A stretch of 64,000 nt of DNA, taken from assembly GCA_965208945.1 (NCBI GenBank), contig OZ242366.1:1922001-1986000 (forward strand), written 5' to 3'. Position numbers and translations under genes: made by a program. The stretch comes from JAPPLB01 sp965208945 (GTDB lineage: Bacteria > Acidobacteriota > Terriglobia > Bryobacterales > UBA6623). This document shows positions 14,572 to 23,702 of the stretch, one piece after another (the first letter of the stretch is position 1; each line of letters opens with the position of its first letter). Under the pieces are notes generated by a model that was not told the origin of the DNA, did no database searches, and saw only the letters and a list, made by a program, of their open reading frames with translations.

Positions 14572-16323
14572 GAACGCCAACGGCAGCTTGTCCGCCGCCC
14601 GCGTCCCTTCGGCGTAGTCGCCGTTTTCATCCCGCTTCTCCGACTGAACGAGGAAGCTGAAGTCGCAGCCCTGATCCGCCTGCAGGACGCTGTCGATGAA
14701 GAGCCGCCCGTAGCCCCGGTCGTAGTGCGGCGCCCGGGGTTTGAAGAGTCGCAGTCGGCGGTTCATCTCGTGCTCGTCGATCAGCAGGTCAAGCCGGCGG
14801 TTCTCCACATCCAGCCGAATCTCGTCGCCGTTCCGGACCGCCCACAGCGGGCCGCCCACCGCAGACTCGGGCGATACGTGCAACACGACCGTGCCGTAGC
14901 TCGTCCCGCTCATCCGCGAGTCGCTGATGCGCACCATGTCGCTGACGCCCTTCTTCAACAGCTTCGCCGGTATCGGCAGGTTGCCGTATTCCGGCATCCC
15001 CGGTCCGCCCTTGGGTCCTCCGTTCTTGAGCACCATCACGCAGGTTTCTTCGATTTCGAGAGCCGGGTCGTCATAGCGGGCCATGAAATCCTCGTGATCT
15101 TCAAACACCACCGCCCGGCCCGTGTGGCTCATCAGCTTTGGATCGGCGGCGCTCGTCTTGATCACCGCGCCGTCCGGACAGAGATTGCCGTAGAGAATCA
15201 CGGTCCCGCCCTCGGTCTGCAAGGGGTTGTCGAGCGAACGAATCACATCCGGGTTGTGGCGCTTCGCCGAAGCGATGTTCTCGGCCGTAGTCTTGCCGGT
15301 CACGGTGAGGGTGTCGGGATGAAGCATGCTCTCGATCTGCTTCATCACCGCCGGCACCCCGCCCGCGTAGAACAGGTCCTCCATCAGGTACTCGCCCGAT
15401 GGACGGATGTTCGCGATCACCGGCGTGATGTTCGAGATTTCGTCGTACAACCTCAGCGGCAGATCGATGCCCAGACGCCCTGCCACCGCCTTGAGATGGA
15501 TGATGGCGTTCGTCGAGCCGCCGATCGCCATGTTCACCCGGATCGCGTTCTCGATCGATTTGCGGGTGATGATCTTGTCCGGCGTCAGGTTCTCACGGAC
15601 CATGGCGACGATCCGCGCTCCGCTGCGCTCGGCGATCTCGTTGCGCCGGGAATCGGCCGCGGGAATGCTCGCGCAACCCGTCAACGTCATGCCCATCGCT
15701 TCTGCCAGGCTCGTCATCGTGGACGCCGTGCCCATCACCATGCAGTGGCCGGTGCTGCGCGACATGCAGCTTTCCAGCTCGCACCATTCCTCCTCGCTGA
15801 TGCGGCCGGCCCGCAGCTCGTCCCAGTAGTGCCAGACGTCGGTGCCTGAGCCGAGAGGCTGGTTCTGCCACATGCCGCGGAGCATCGGCCCGCCGGTCAC
15901 CATGATCGCCGGCAGCCCGGCGCTCGCCGCGCCCATCAGTTGCGCCGGCGTGGTCTTGTCGCAACCGCACAGGAGCACGACTCCGTCCAGCGGATTGGCC
16001 CGGATCGATTCCTCCACGTCCATCGCCATCAGGTTGCGGAACATCATCGACGTCGGCCGCATGAACGGCTCGCCCAGAGAGATGGTGGGGAACTCCAGGG
16101 GAAATCCCCCTGCCGCCCAGACGCCGCGCTTCACCGCCTCCGCGACTTGGCGCAGGTGCGCATTGCAGTTCGTAAGCTCGCTCCATGAGTTGCAGATGCC
16201 GATGACCGGCTTGTTCCGGAACACCGAATCGGAGAAGCCTTCCGTCTTCATCCACGAACGGTGAATGAAGCCGAGCTTGTCCTTGCGTCCAAACCAATCC
16301 TGTGAGCGAAGAGGGCTGCTCAT
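14569..16323 (-). CDS. IlvD/Edd family dehydratase, sugar-acid type
   Basis: 584 residues, the length of the aldonate (L-arabinonate/D-xylonate type) branch of the IlvD/Edd family. These enzymes use an iron-sulfur cluster and Mg2+ to dehydrate sugar acids to 2-keto-3-deoxy acids, or dihydroxy-acids in branched-chain amino acid synthesis. Seen: cluster-binding cysteines in GICNSWSELTNCN and VLLCGCDKTTPAQLMG, the CMVMGTASTM segment, AIGGSTNAIIHL, and the C-terminal VRISDSRMSGTSYGTVVLHVSPE. The early SWSELTNCNAHLR and long C terminus favour a sugar-acid substrate over IlvD proper, which I infer rather than see directly. Its stop codon lies in a repeat terminus. No aldolase or sugar transporter gene is adjacent. 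Confidence 0.85.
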   Translation of the reverse strand: MSSPLRSQDWFGRKDKLGFIHRSWMKTEGFSDSVFRNKPVIGICNSWSELTNCNAHLRQVAEAVKRGVWAAGGFPLEFPTISLGEPFMRPTSMMFRNLMAMDVEESIRANPLDGVVLLCGCDKTTPAQLMGAASAGLPAIMVTGGPMLRGMWQNQPLGSGTDVWHYWDELRAGRISEEEWCELESCMSRSTGHCMVMGTASTMTSLAEAMGMTLTGCASIPAADSRRNEIAERSGARIVAMVRENLTPDKIITRKSIENAIRVNMAIGGSTNAIIHLKAVAGRLGIDLPLRLYDEISNITPVIANIRPSGEYLMEDLFYAGGVPAVMKQIESMLHPDTLTVTGKTTAENIASAKRHNPDVIRSLDNPLQTEGGTVILYGNLCPDGAVIKTSAADPKLMSHTGRAVVFEDHEDFMARYDDPALEIEETCVMVLKNGGPKGGPGMPEYGNLPIPAKLLKKGVSDMVRISDSRMSGTSYGTVVLHVSPESAVGGPLWAVRNGDEIRLDVENRRLDLLIDEHEMNRRLRLFKPRAPHYDRGYGRLFIDSVLQADQGCDFSFLVQSEKRDENGDYAEGTRAADKLPLAF

Positions 16324-16642
16324 GTGCTACTCCCGTGAGAAAAAGTGGTGACGTCCACAAGCAAAGTATGGATGCGGCGGATTCGTCAAGACAGCCGTCG
16401 AGACCACCGGCCGTCCGCGCCCCGGAGCGAAAAAGCAGGCCGACGGCCTGCCTCGTCTCGGAAACGGAACAGGGCCCGGCAGTGTTTTGCCGTAATGGCG
16501 GAGATCCCGGCCGCCGCGGCAAGCATCAGCATAGTCGAGTCCTGCCCGAGCCGCAATGTTCTCCGGCCCTCGCGCGGAAGGGTCTCGGAAACCCCGGGGC
16601 GGCAAACCCTTGCCCGTGGCAAGAGTGTTATGTTGTCCGTTC
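16324..16642. other. Intergenic region, divergent promoters expected
   Basis: About 320 bases between the divergently transcribed dehydratase and a conserved hypothetical gene. I see no repeat element, RNA or strong hairpin. GC-rich throughout, with no clear -10/-35 pair that I would defend. Confidence 0.5.
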
Positions 16643-17551
16643 ATGACCATCTCGGCAGAGTCCGCCGTAAATTGGGAAAAGCTCGGAGACCCTTCGCCGG
16701 ACAGCCTCGTCGATGCGCGTCGGCAGCTTCATCACGCTGCTCAAATCGCGAGCTCGGTCGGATTCACTTTCGTTGAACCGGCCAGGGACGACAGCCACAC
16801 CAACCTCGAATGGGTCGACTCCCTCGGCGCCCTGACGAGCAAGCCCGCCGCCGGCGACCCATCCTTCCATGCTGCTCTGGACGTCGCGGGGCTGCGGCTG
16901 CTTCTGGTCAGCGGCGAAGACCGCCGCGGGGTCCTGAGTTCCTTCGATCTCGACGGACAAACCGTCGAGGCGGCCTACGCCTGGTTGGAGTCCGTGATCG
17001 AGCGATTCTCAGGGAGCAAGCTCTCGAAGGGGATCGTTCGTTCGCCCAACCCCATCCCTGCGCATCCGGTCGCCCAGGGCCAGCCGTTTTCCTTCGCCGC
17101 GCCGGAAGCCTTTGCCGAACTGCGGCGTTGGTTTGCGAACAGCGACCGCCTGTGCCGCAAGATCGAGGCCGAGATGCCCAAGGCGTCCCCGGTTCGCTGC
17201 TGGCCGCACCATTTTGACATGGCCACGCTGATCGAGTTCCAGCCGGCCCAGGGGCGCGATTCCGGCCGCTCGATCGGAGTGGGCATGACACCGGGGGATG
17301 AGGATTACATCGAGCCCTATCTCTACGTGACCCCGTGGCCTTATCCGCATGACCCGCCGTTGCCGCTCCTGGCGGGGGAAGGGCAATGGCACAGCGAAGG
17401 CTGGCTCGGGGCCGTGCTGACGGGCCCGAATCTGGTGGCTGCCGGCGGCGCGGACGAGCAGTCGCTACGCGCAGCCGACTTCCTCGCCTCGGCGCTGAAG
17501 GCGTGTCTGGAGCTGGTCGGGGTCTCTTTTCCTGAACGCACGAATCCGTAA
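16643..17551 (+). CDS. Conserved hypothetical protein, possibly DUF5996-like
   Basis: About 302 residues from ATG 16643 (MTISAESAVNWEKLG); an earlier in-frame start at 16556 would add 29 unconvincing residues. The protein is soluble, without signal peptide or transmembrane helix. The segment VRCWPHHFDMATLIEF followed by SIGVGMTPGDEDYIEPYLYVTPWPYP looks like a conserved core; a W-x-HHFD motif recalls DUF5996 proteins, but I am not sure of that link. An N-terminal half (ARRQLHHAAQIASSVGFTFVEP) may be helical. No functional context: the neighbours are a dehydratase on the other strand and a FAD oxidoreductase downstream. Confidence 0.6.
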   Translation: MTISAESAVNWEKLGDPSPDSLVDARRQLHHAAQIASSVGFTFVEPARDDSHTNLEWVDSLGALTSKPAAGDPSFHAALDVAGLRLLLVSGEDRRGVLSSFDLDGQTVEAAYAWLESVIERFSGSKLSKGIVRSPNPIPAHPVAQGQPFSFAAPEAFAELRRWFANSDRLCRKIEAEMPKASPVRCWPHHFDMATLIEFQPAQGRDSGRSIGVGMTPGDEDYIEPYLYVTPWPYPHDPPLPLLAGEGQWHSEGWLGAVLTGPNLVAAGGADEQSLRAADFLASALKACLELVGVSFPERTNP

Positions 17552-17568
17552 CCACCCACCAGGGTGGT
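17551..17568. terminator. Short hairpin at the stop codon of the hypothetical gene
   Basis: ACCACCC, loop ACCA, GGGTGGT, starting in the TAA stop. A second inverted pair (AGGCGCC.../GGCGCCT, about 17570-17605) follows. No T-run, so a terminator role is tentative. Confidence 0.35.
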
Positions 17569-17661
17569 GAGGCGCCCCTCGCTGGTGGCGGTGACGGCGC
17601 CTGAGGACTCCCAGCTGGTTCATACTAATTTCATGTACCGTCAGATCAAGCGGGATCAGTG

Positions 17662-18846
17662 ATGAAAAATACGGCCGATGTTGTTGTGATCGGGGGCGGC
17701 GTGATGGGTGTCGCCATTGGCTGCGAGTTGGCGCGGCGCGGCGCTGGAGCGGTGGCCATCCTTGAAAAAAAAGCCCTGGGCGCAGGGTCTTCCGGGAAGT
17801 CCGGCGCAAACATTCGGTGCCATTACTCCCACCCTCTGACCACGTCGATGGCGCTGCACGGCCTCCGTACTTTCGAGACCTTTACGGACGTGTTCGGTGG
17901 ACCTCCCGTGTTTACGAGGGCGGGGCTCCTCATCATCGCTCCCCCGAGCCGCCGCCGGCATTTGGAATTCGTGCTCGATCTGCAGCAGCGGATGGGCGTC
18001 AAGGTGAACTTGATTGCGATAGACGAACTGCGGGAGATCGATCCGCATGCCTCGCTCGCCGACGGTGAGGTGGCGGCGTTCGAGGAGCAAGCCGGATATT
18101 GCGACGCCTTGCAGGTCGTCGCGTCGTACGCCCGAGCGGCCCGTTCGAAGGGGGCGGAGATTCGTGAGGGCTCACGGGCGACACGCATCCTCACACAGAA
18201 CGGCAAGGTCACCGGTGTTGCGGCCACGGATGGTGAGATCGCCACTGGAACGGTCGTGCTCGCCGCCGGTCCCTGGAGTGCGGCTCTGGCTGAAACGGCC
18301 GGCTTCTCACTGCCTGTCAAACCCTGTCGTGTTCAAATCGCCATGCTGCGGGGTCCCTGTTCTTCCGGCCGGCCCCGGCAGCAGCCGGTCTACTGTGACT
18401 TTGTCCATGAGACCTATTGCCGACCGTTGCCGGGCGGCCTGCTCCACATCGGCAATATCGATCCGAGAGAAGAGCGCGCCGAAGTCGACCCGGATGACTA
18501 CAACGAGGTTGCCGACCGGGAGTTTGTCGACGAGATGCGGCACAAGATTCAGCGTCGAAACCCCTCCCTCCAGCGCGCGGTTGGCCGCGGAGGCTATGGC
18601 GCGCTCTACTCGGTCACGCCGGACTGGCACCCCATCCTGGACCGTGTTCCCGGTGTCGAAGGCCTCTTCTGCGCTGTCGGTTTCAGCGGACATGGCTTCA
18701 AGATGGCCCCCGCGGTGAGCAGGATTCTCGGCGAGATGATCCTGGACGGCGCGGCCGAAAGCTTCGATGTTCACGCCTTGAGAGCGGCTCGCTTCGCGGA
18801 AGGGGAACCGTTTCTGAACCTCGCATCAGCGCAGGTGATGGGCTGA
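17662..18846 (+). CDS. FAD-dependent oxidoreductase of the DAO / sarcosine-oxidase-beta family
   Basis: About 394 residues from ATG 17662 (a GTG one codon earlier is possible). The N-terminal dinucleotide-binding motif is VVVIGGGVMGVAIGCELARRG with the downstream acidic residue in ILEKKALGAGSSGKS, where the GSSGKSG segment is typical of the DAO family. ATGTVVLAAGPWSAALAE is the second FAD-contact motif and the C terminus shows DRVPGVEGLFCAVGFSGHGFKMAPAVSRILGEMI, the canonical end of the fold. Such enzymes oxidise secondary amines or amino acids such as sarcosine, glycine or hydroxyproline. Substrate unresolved. A ketoreductase homologue follows in the same direction and a PLP lyase lies opposite, hinting at amino-acid catabolism. 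Confidence 0.8.
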   Translation: MKNTADVVVIGGGVMGVAIGCELARRGAGAVAILEKKALGAGSSGKSGANIRCHYSHPLTTSMALHGLRTFETFTDVFGGPPVFTRAGLLIIAPPSRRRHLEFVLDLQQRMGVKVNLIAIDELREIDPHASLADGEVAAFEEQAGYCDALQVVASYARAARSKGAEIREGSRATRILTQNGKVTGVAATDGEIATGTVVLAAGPWSAALAETAGFSLPVKPCRVQIAMLRGPCSSGRPRQQPVYCDFVHETYCRPLPGGLLHIGNIDPREERAEVDPDDYNEVADREFVDEMRHKIQRRNPSLQRAVGRGGYGALYSVTPDWHPILDRVPGVEGLFCAVGFSGHGFKMAPAVSRILGEMILDGAAESFDVHALRAARFAEGEPFLNLASAQVMG

Positions 18847-18908
18847 GTCGGCTGTCCTGTCGGCTCTCTCACGCACTTCGCCTCGCCGCCTGATGTGAAC
18901 GCAGGCTG
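18846..18908 (-). repeat. Inverted remnant of an element left arm
   Basis: CGGCTCTCTCACGCACTTCG and CCTCGCCGCCTGATGTGAACGCAGGC are the reverse complement of a decayed left arm. This is the only copy in the window whose orientation is reversed. It starts at the stop codon of the FAD oxidoreductase gene. Confidence 0.7.
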
Positions 18909-18932
18909 TGGCGGTTCGCGACAATAGATGCC

Positions 18933-19880
18933 ATGCGAATCGCCGTGGTTGGAGTAGGGGCCGTTGGGGGCTATTTTGGGGGAAGGCTGGCGCAGGCCGG
19001 TCTCGATGTCGTTTTTCTCGCTCGCGGAAAGACTCTTGCCTCCCTCCGCGCAGAGGGGCTGAGGATTCAAAGCATTGCCGGAGACTTCGAGATTCGGAAT
19101 CCGAATGTCGCGGGCGACCCGGCGGAGATCGGCCGCTGCGATGTCATCCTCGTCGCGGTCAAAGCCTACCAGGTCCAGGAAATCGCACCCTCGCTCGCTC
19201 CGCTCGTGGGAGCGGACACGGTCGTCATCCCAATGCAGAACGGCCTCGAGGCCCCCGCCCTGCTCTCGGAAACGCTCGGTCCGGAAGTCGTCCTCGGCGG
19301 GCTCTGCAAGATCTTCGCTTCGAAGACCGGCCCGGTGACCATCGGGCACATTGGCCTTGAACCCGCTATCGAGTTCGGCGAGATGAGCGGCGAGAAGACC
19401 GGGAGAGTCGAGCGTGTTCGCGCCGCCTTCGCTCCTGCAGCCGGCATGGCCACGGTCGTGCCGGACGACATTCAGGTAGCCCTGTGGCAGAAGCTCATGC
19501 ATGTCGAGCCGCTCGGCGCCGTGGGCTCTGTCGTTCGCGAGCCCGCGGGCGTTCTCCGCACCGTTCCCGAAACCCGCCGCATGCTGCTGTCGGCCATGGA
19601 GGAAATCGTCGCCCTCGCCTCGAAGCGAGGCATCGCGCTTGATCCCTCCCTTCCCGAACGGGCGATCCGCCGCATCGATCAGCTCCCTGCCGACGCGACC
19701 GCTTCCATGCATCGTGACATCCTCGCCGGCAGACCTTCCGAGTTCGAGTTCCAGACCGGCACCGTGGTCCGTTATGCCCGCGAATCACAAGTGCCTGTGC
19801 CCGTCCACTCGGCAATCTATGCCGCTTTGCTGCCGGGAACGCTTCGCGCGCGGGGCTGTCTTCCTGCCCCGGCTCATTGA
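18933..19880 (+). CDS. 2-dehydropantoate 2-reductase (PanE/ApbA) family protein
   Basis: 315 residues. The N-terminal Rossmann motif GVGAVGGYFGGRLAQAG and the downstream VAVKAYQ and PMQNGLEA segments are classic for ketopantoate reductases, which use NADPH to make pantoate for coenzyme A. In the C-terminal domain the catalytic lysine is likely the K of LWQKLMHVEPLGAVG, but true PanE enzymes usually read KLxxNAxxN at this place; here the asparagines are replaced. The protein may therefore act on another 2-keto acid, or be a paralogue. The last dozen residues (GTLRARGCLPAPAH) look non-conserved. It follows the FAD oxidoreductase by 86 bases with a repeat remnant between them. Confidence 0.75.
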   Translation: MRIAVVGVGAVGGYFGGRLAQAGLDVVFLARGKTLASLRAEGLRIQSIAGDFEIRNPNVAGDPAEIGRCDVILVAVKAYQVQEIAPSLAPLVGADTVVIPMQNGLEAPALLSETLGPEVVLGGLCKIFASKTGPVTIGHIGLEPAIEFGEMSGEKTGRVERVRAAFAPAAGMATVVPDDIQVALWQKLMHVEPLGAVGSVVREPAGVLRTVPETRRMLLSAMEEIVALASKRGIALDPSLPERAIRRIDQLPADATASMHRDILAGRPSEFEFQTGTVVRYARESQVPVPVHSAIYAALLPGTLRARGCLPAPAH

Positions 19881-19950
19881 CGGATGGCTGTACTTCGGTT
19901 TCGAGGCGGACAGCTTGTTGCGCCCGGCAGTCGTATCTGACAAGTCGCTG

Positions 19951-19983
19951 CCGCCTCGTCGGGCGGTGAGAAATGCAGGCTAG
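19951..19983 (+). repeat. Right-end remnant of the element
   Basis: CGTCGGGCGGTGAGAAATGC then AGGCTAG matches the right arm. It ends four bases from the stop codon of the convergent minus-strand gene, and follows the ketoreductase gene by about 70 bases. Confidence 0.75.
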
Positions 19984-19986
19984 CTG

Positions 19987-20937
19987 CTACGATGCCGCCA
20001 ATATCTCTGCCAGCTTGCTCGGCTGAATGTTCCCTCCGCTGAGCACGCACACCACCGGCAGTCCGGCGGTCTTCACTTTTCCGTTCAGCAGAGCCGCCAC
20101 GCCCACCGCCCCGCCGCCTTCGACGACGAGCTTCTGCTGCTCCGCCAGCAGCTTCACCGCGCCCCTGATCTCGCTCTCGTCCACGGCGACGACATCGTCC
20201 ACGAGCCGCCGCACGATCTCGAACGTACGTTTCCCCGGCTGCGCAATCATCAAGGCATCCGCCAGGGTCGGTCCGGGCGTTACCGCCACCAGCTTGCCCG
20301 CCTCCAGTGAACGAGCCATCGACCCGTTCGCCGACGGTTGCGCGCCGACCACACGGCACCCCGGGCGTTTCTCCTTGATGGCCGTTGCGATGCCCGAGAT
20401 CACACCGCCGCCGCTGATCGGTACGACGACGCAAAAATCCCCTTCGACCTGCTCCAGCAGTTCAAGCCCGATGGTTCCGTCGCCCGCTATGGTCTCCTCG
20501 GAATCATACGGGTGAATCAACAAACGCCCCGATTCACCCGCGATCCGGTACGTCGTGTCCCAGCGGTCTTTGAAGGTGTTCTCGCACGGAACCACCGTCG
20601 CTCCCAACTCCTCTGTCCGCTGCCGTTTGAATCCCGAGGCGCTCTTCATCATCACTACCTGAAGATCGACTCCCAGTCGCCGCGCCGCATATGCGGCGCC
20701 CTGCGCGAAGTTCCCCGAGGACGATGTCACGACCCCCTTAGACCGTGCTTGCTCCAGACGAGTCAGCATGCTGTTCATCGACGGCCGCACCTTGAACGAG
20801 CCGGTCGGCTGCTGGGTCTCCAGTTTCAGCCGGACTGGGCCTCCGTGTTGCTGTGACAAGATGTCGGAACGCACGGTCGGCGTTGGAGAAAAGTACTCGC
20901 TGAGACGCTCACGCGCCTTCTTGATCTGCCTCAACAT
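19987..20937 (-). CDS. Threonine/serine dehydratase family PLP enzyme
   Basis: 316 residues, fold type II PLP enzyme. The PLP-binding lysine is in PTGSFKVR, the phosphate-binding glycine loop is VVVPISGGGVISG, and SSSGNFAQGAAYAARRLG and VLSGGNI are further family motifs. Family members deaminate threonine to 2-oxobutyrate or serine to pyruvate, or racemise serine. At 316 residues it has only the catalytic domain and no ACT regulatory domain, so it resembles the catabolic, serine-racemase-like type. The expected GN(H/F)AQG is GNFAQG. The start at 20937 lies 19 bases from the end of the upstream lptFG-type gene, so the two may be co-transcribed. Confidence 0.85.
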   Translation of the reverse strand: MLRQIKKARERLSEYFSPTPTVRSDILSQQHGGPVRLKLETQQPTGSFKVRPSMNSMLTRLEQARSKGVVTSSSGNFAQGAAYAARRLGVDLQVVMMKSASGFKRQRTEELGATVVPCENTFKDRWDTTYRIAGESGRLLIHPYDSEETIAGDGTIGLELLEQVEGDFCVVVPISGGGVISGIATAIKEKRPGCRVVGAQPSANGSMARSLEAGKLVAVTPGPTLADALMIAQPGKRTFEIVRRLVDDVVAVDESEIRGAVKLLAEQQKLVVEGGGAVGVAALLNGKVKTAGLPVVCVLSGGNIQPSKLAEILAAS

Positions 20938-20956
20938 GGTTTTCTCGACAAGGGAT

Positions 20957-23374
20957 TCAGGAACGCAGACGGCTGAAGAGATACGTCCCGCTCAGCCCGA
21001 AAATCACGCTGGGCGACCAGGCGGCAATGACCGGACTGAGTTGGCTGTGGCGTCCCAGTCCTTCGAAAAAAGCGTTCAGGGAATAATATGCGACGGCCAG
21101 TCCGAGGCACAGCACAACCCCCGTGAACGCTCCTCGGTGCCCCGCCAGCATCGAAAAAGGCGCCGCTAGCACCCCCATGATGAATGCGAACAACGGAAAA
21201 GCCAGCTTCTTGTGAAGCTGCACCTGAAACTTGACCGTATCGAAGCCCGCTTGCGTAAGCTCGCCGATGTACGCGCTCAACTCTCGCCAGTTCATCTGCC
21301 GGTACTGCTTCTCCTCCTTGAAGAAGTGGCTCGGCCCCTCTTCGATGTCGGCGAAAGGACGACTTTCGAACTTTTCGTAGCTCTTTACATGGTCCCCGTC
21401 GATCTCGCGAACCCAGCCTTCCTCGAAGACCCATGCACTCTGCTTGTTGTCCCAGTGGGCCCGCTGCGCTGCGATGTGGCGGCGCAACTTGAACGTGTCC
21501 GGGTCGAGATCGTAGACGTTCACGCCGGCGAGCACGTTGTTCTCGGAGTCAAAAAAACGATGAAAGAAGATCCTCTCCGACTGCCCGAACGTCCATTGCC
21601 GGTTCGGGTTCAGATAGGTCTGCACCGGCCGGCCTTTGATCTCGTTGCGAATCCCGTCCTGACGCCGATTCGTCTCCGGCAGATAGCGTTGGTCCATTGC
21701 GAACAGGAGTCCGCTCAGCAGCAACGAAACGACAAAGATCGGTGTCGCCAGCCGATACAGGCTGATGCCGCAAGCTTTGAACGCCGTCAGTTCATGATGC
21801 TTCGCGAGGATGAAGAATGTAATCAACGTGGCGACCAGTACACCGAGCGGCACGGTTTCGTAGATCAGGAACGGCGTCAGGTAATAGATGTACGGGATGA
21901 ACAGACCGAGCTTGTCGCGTTCGAGCATGTCGCGCAACAGCTCGAAGAAACTGAAGACGAACCATATCAATACAAAGCTGGCCACCATGACGGTGAAGTA
22001 GTACAGGAACGTCGAAAGCAGGTAGCGATCCGTGATCGGGAAAAACGGCTGCGAAGAGCTCTCGGCCTCCTCGCCGTTTTCCTCGATATCCTGATCTCTG
22101 CCGGCTGCCTTGTCCGGCTGCGATCTCCGCGACTGAAGCCACGCGGTCAATCGTCGAAACGGTCGCAGCACGGCTGCGGCGAAGTCGCGGCTCTTGGGTG
22201 AGTCCAGGCGCGCCAGCATCAGCAGACCCGCGACGCCGAAGATGAGATTGCCCATCCAGAGAGCGAGTCCCACTGGCAGAATCTCCGCGTTCGCCATCGC
22301 CACGCCGCTCAGCCAGATCATCCAGTAGATGAATACCAGCACGATTCCCAACACCACGCCCACCGAGCGGCTCGAACGCTGTGAGCTGATCGCCAGCGGA
22401 ATGCCCACAATCGGGAAGATAAGACAAGTCATTGGAAACGCGAATCGTTGGTGGAGCTCCACGCCGGCCAGAATCGGCTGATCGCTTTCCCGAGCGGCGG
22501 CGGCCAACTCCGGTGTGCTCATCTGTTCGAAAGGGCTGCTGCCTGCTGCTGGCGTTGTCGTCTCGAACTCGAGTACTTGATCGATGTCTTCGTACTCGGA
22601 GAAATGATATTGGTCCGGGTCGGAAGACTGCTCGTACCGGCTTGCCGACGGCAGATTCAGTTGCACCCGGTTTTGCTCCGGAATCGGAATCGCAAACGCC
22701 TGCTCGGCCAGCGTAATCCTCGGGCCGCTGACCGTGGCATTCAAGCCGCTGAACGATCCTCGCAATTCCGGCGTGCGCATGTCGGCGACAAATACATGCT
22801 TCAGACGGGCGGTATCGGCCGGTAACACTTCACGCACGTACAACACGAAGTCCGGAAAATTCTCGACAAAGATCCTTGGCTGAATCTGTGCTGTCGCCTG
22901 CGAGATTTTCAGACTCTCGCGCATGCTTTGCAACTCGCGTTGCGCCCAGGGGTTCAGATAGTGGGTCGTGAGCGAACTCGCGGAAGCCCCCAACAAGGCC
23001 CACACGGCAATCGGCAGGATCAGACGCCGTCCCGGAATGCCCGCTGCCCGCATGGCTGTGATCTCGCCATCCGTCGCCATCCGGCCGAGACCCACCAGGA
23101 CGCCGACAAGCACGCCCATCGGAATCGTGAAAACGAGTGTCCGTGGAACCATCAGCAGAAACAGATAGATTGTCTGGCGGGCTGAGACGTTCGGGCCGAT
23201 CAGCAGCTCCATCACGCTGCCGATGGTCTGAAGAAAGAGGACGAAAGTGAACAGCAGCGTCCCGATCAGCGTGCTGACGAAGATCTCCCGGAAAACGTAG
23301 CGATAAAGGATGTGCACGTACGGGCGGTTCCCGCAACCGCGGTAAGCCCGATTGTAACGAATCGATTTCGTCAC
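20957..23374 (-). CDS. LptF-LptG fusion: both permeases of the LPS export transporter in one chain
   Basis: 805 residues, about twice the usual length. The first half (about 20-400) is an LptF/YjgP domain: YVHILYRYVFREIFVSTLIGTLLFTF, MVPRTLVFTIPMGVLVGVLVGLGRMATDGEITAMRAAGI, a periplasmic beta-jellyroll, then helices from AFPMTCLIFPIVGIPLAI. A charged linker (about 420-455, DIEENGEEAESSSQ) leads to the second, LptG-like, half: FPITDRYLLSTFLYYFTVMVASF, TPFLIYETVPLGVLVATLITFFILAKHHELTAFKACGISLYRLA, a second jellyroll, and KLAFPLFAFIMGVLAAPFSM. LptF and LptG normally assemble with LptB2 to extract LPS from the inner membrane; here they would fold as two halves of one protein. No lptB or lptC nearby. 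The N-terminal 18 residues may be extra. Confidence 0.9.
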   Translation of the reverse strand: MTKSIRYNRAYRGCGNRPYVHILYRYVFREIFVSTLIGTLLFTFVLFLQTIGSVMELLIGPNVSARQTIYLFLLMVPRTLVFTIPMGVLVGVLVGLGRMATDGEITAMRAAGIPGRRLILPIAVWALLGASASSLTTHYLNPWAQRELQSMRESLKISQATAQIQPRIFVENFPDFVLYVREVLPADTARLKHVFVADMRTPELRGSFSGLNATVSGPRITLAEQAFAIPIPEQNRVQLNLPSASRYEQSSDPDQYHFSEYEDIDQVLEFETTTPAAGSSPFEQMSTPELAAAARESDQPILAGVELHQRFAFPMTCLIFPIVGIPLAISSQRSSRSVGVVLGIVLVFIYWMIWLSGVAMANAEILPVGLALWMGNLIFGVAGLLMLARLDSPKSRDFAAAVLRPFRRLTAWLQSRRSQPDKAAGRDQDIEENGEEAESSSQPFFPITDRYLLSTFLYYFTVMVASFVLIWFVFSFFELLRDMLERDKLGLFIPYIYYLTPFLIYETVPLGVLVATLITFFILAKHHELTAFKACGISLYRLATPIFVVSLLLSGLLFAMDQRYLPETNRRQDGIRNEIKGRPVQTYLNPNRQWTFGQSERIFFHRFFDSENNVLAGVNVYDLDPDTFKLRRHIAAQRAHWDNKQSAWVFEEGWVREIDGDHVKSYEKFESRPFADIEEGPSHFFKEEKQYRQMNWRELSAYIGELTQAGFDTVKFQVQLHKKLAFPLFAFIMGVLAAPFSMLAGHRGAFTGVVLCLGLAVAYYSLNAFFEGLGRHSQLSPVIAAWSPSVIFGLSGTYLFSRLRS

Positions 23375-23702
23375 AACCTTGATCCCAGCAGCCCGTGGTA
23401 ACAGTCCCGTGGAGGGCGCGGCGGGCTCCTGTGGTCATTCGGCGCGGAGTGAGGAGGATGGCGATCCTGGTGATCTCCTCCGACGAACGACAAAGCCGGT
23501 GACCGCAAATGCCCGTCGCCCAAAGGGTTACGCGCCATTTCCGCTCGGCTGTGCGGAGAGCGAGGCGCCGCGTTCCTGGAACGGCCAGGCGTTACGCTAT
23601 CGGCCCCGGGGCGCGTAACATCGCCCGCGTGACTTTTAGCACGGGCTGCTATGCCGGGAGCGGGGGTTTTCGGGGCTCACGCGGAGGTCGCGATAAACTG
23701 AC
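23375..23702. other. Intergenic region upstream of the LptFG gene
   Basis: About 330 bases between the divergent LptFG gene and the next repeat copy. It should hold the LptFG promoter. I see no RNA, repeat or ORF with supporting features. Confidence 0.5.
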
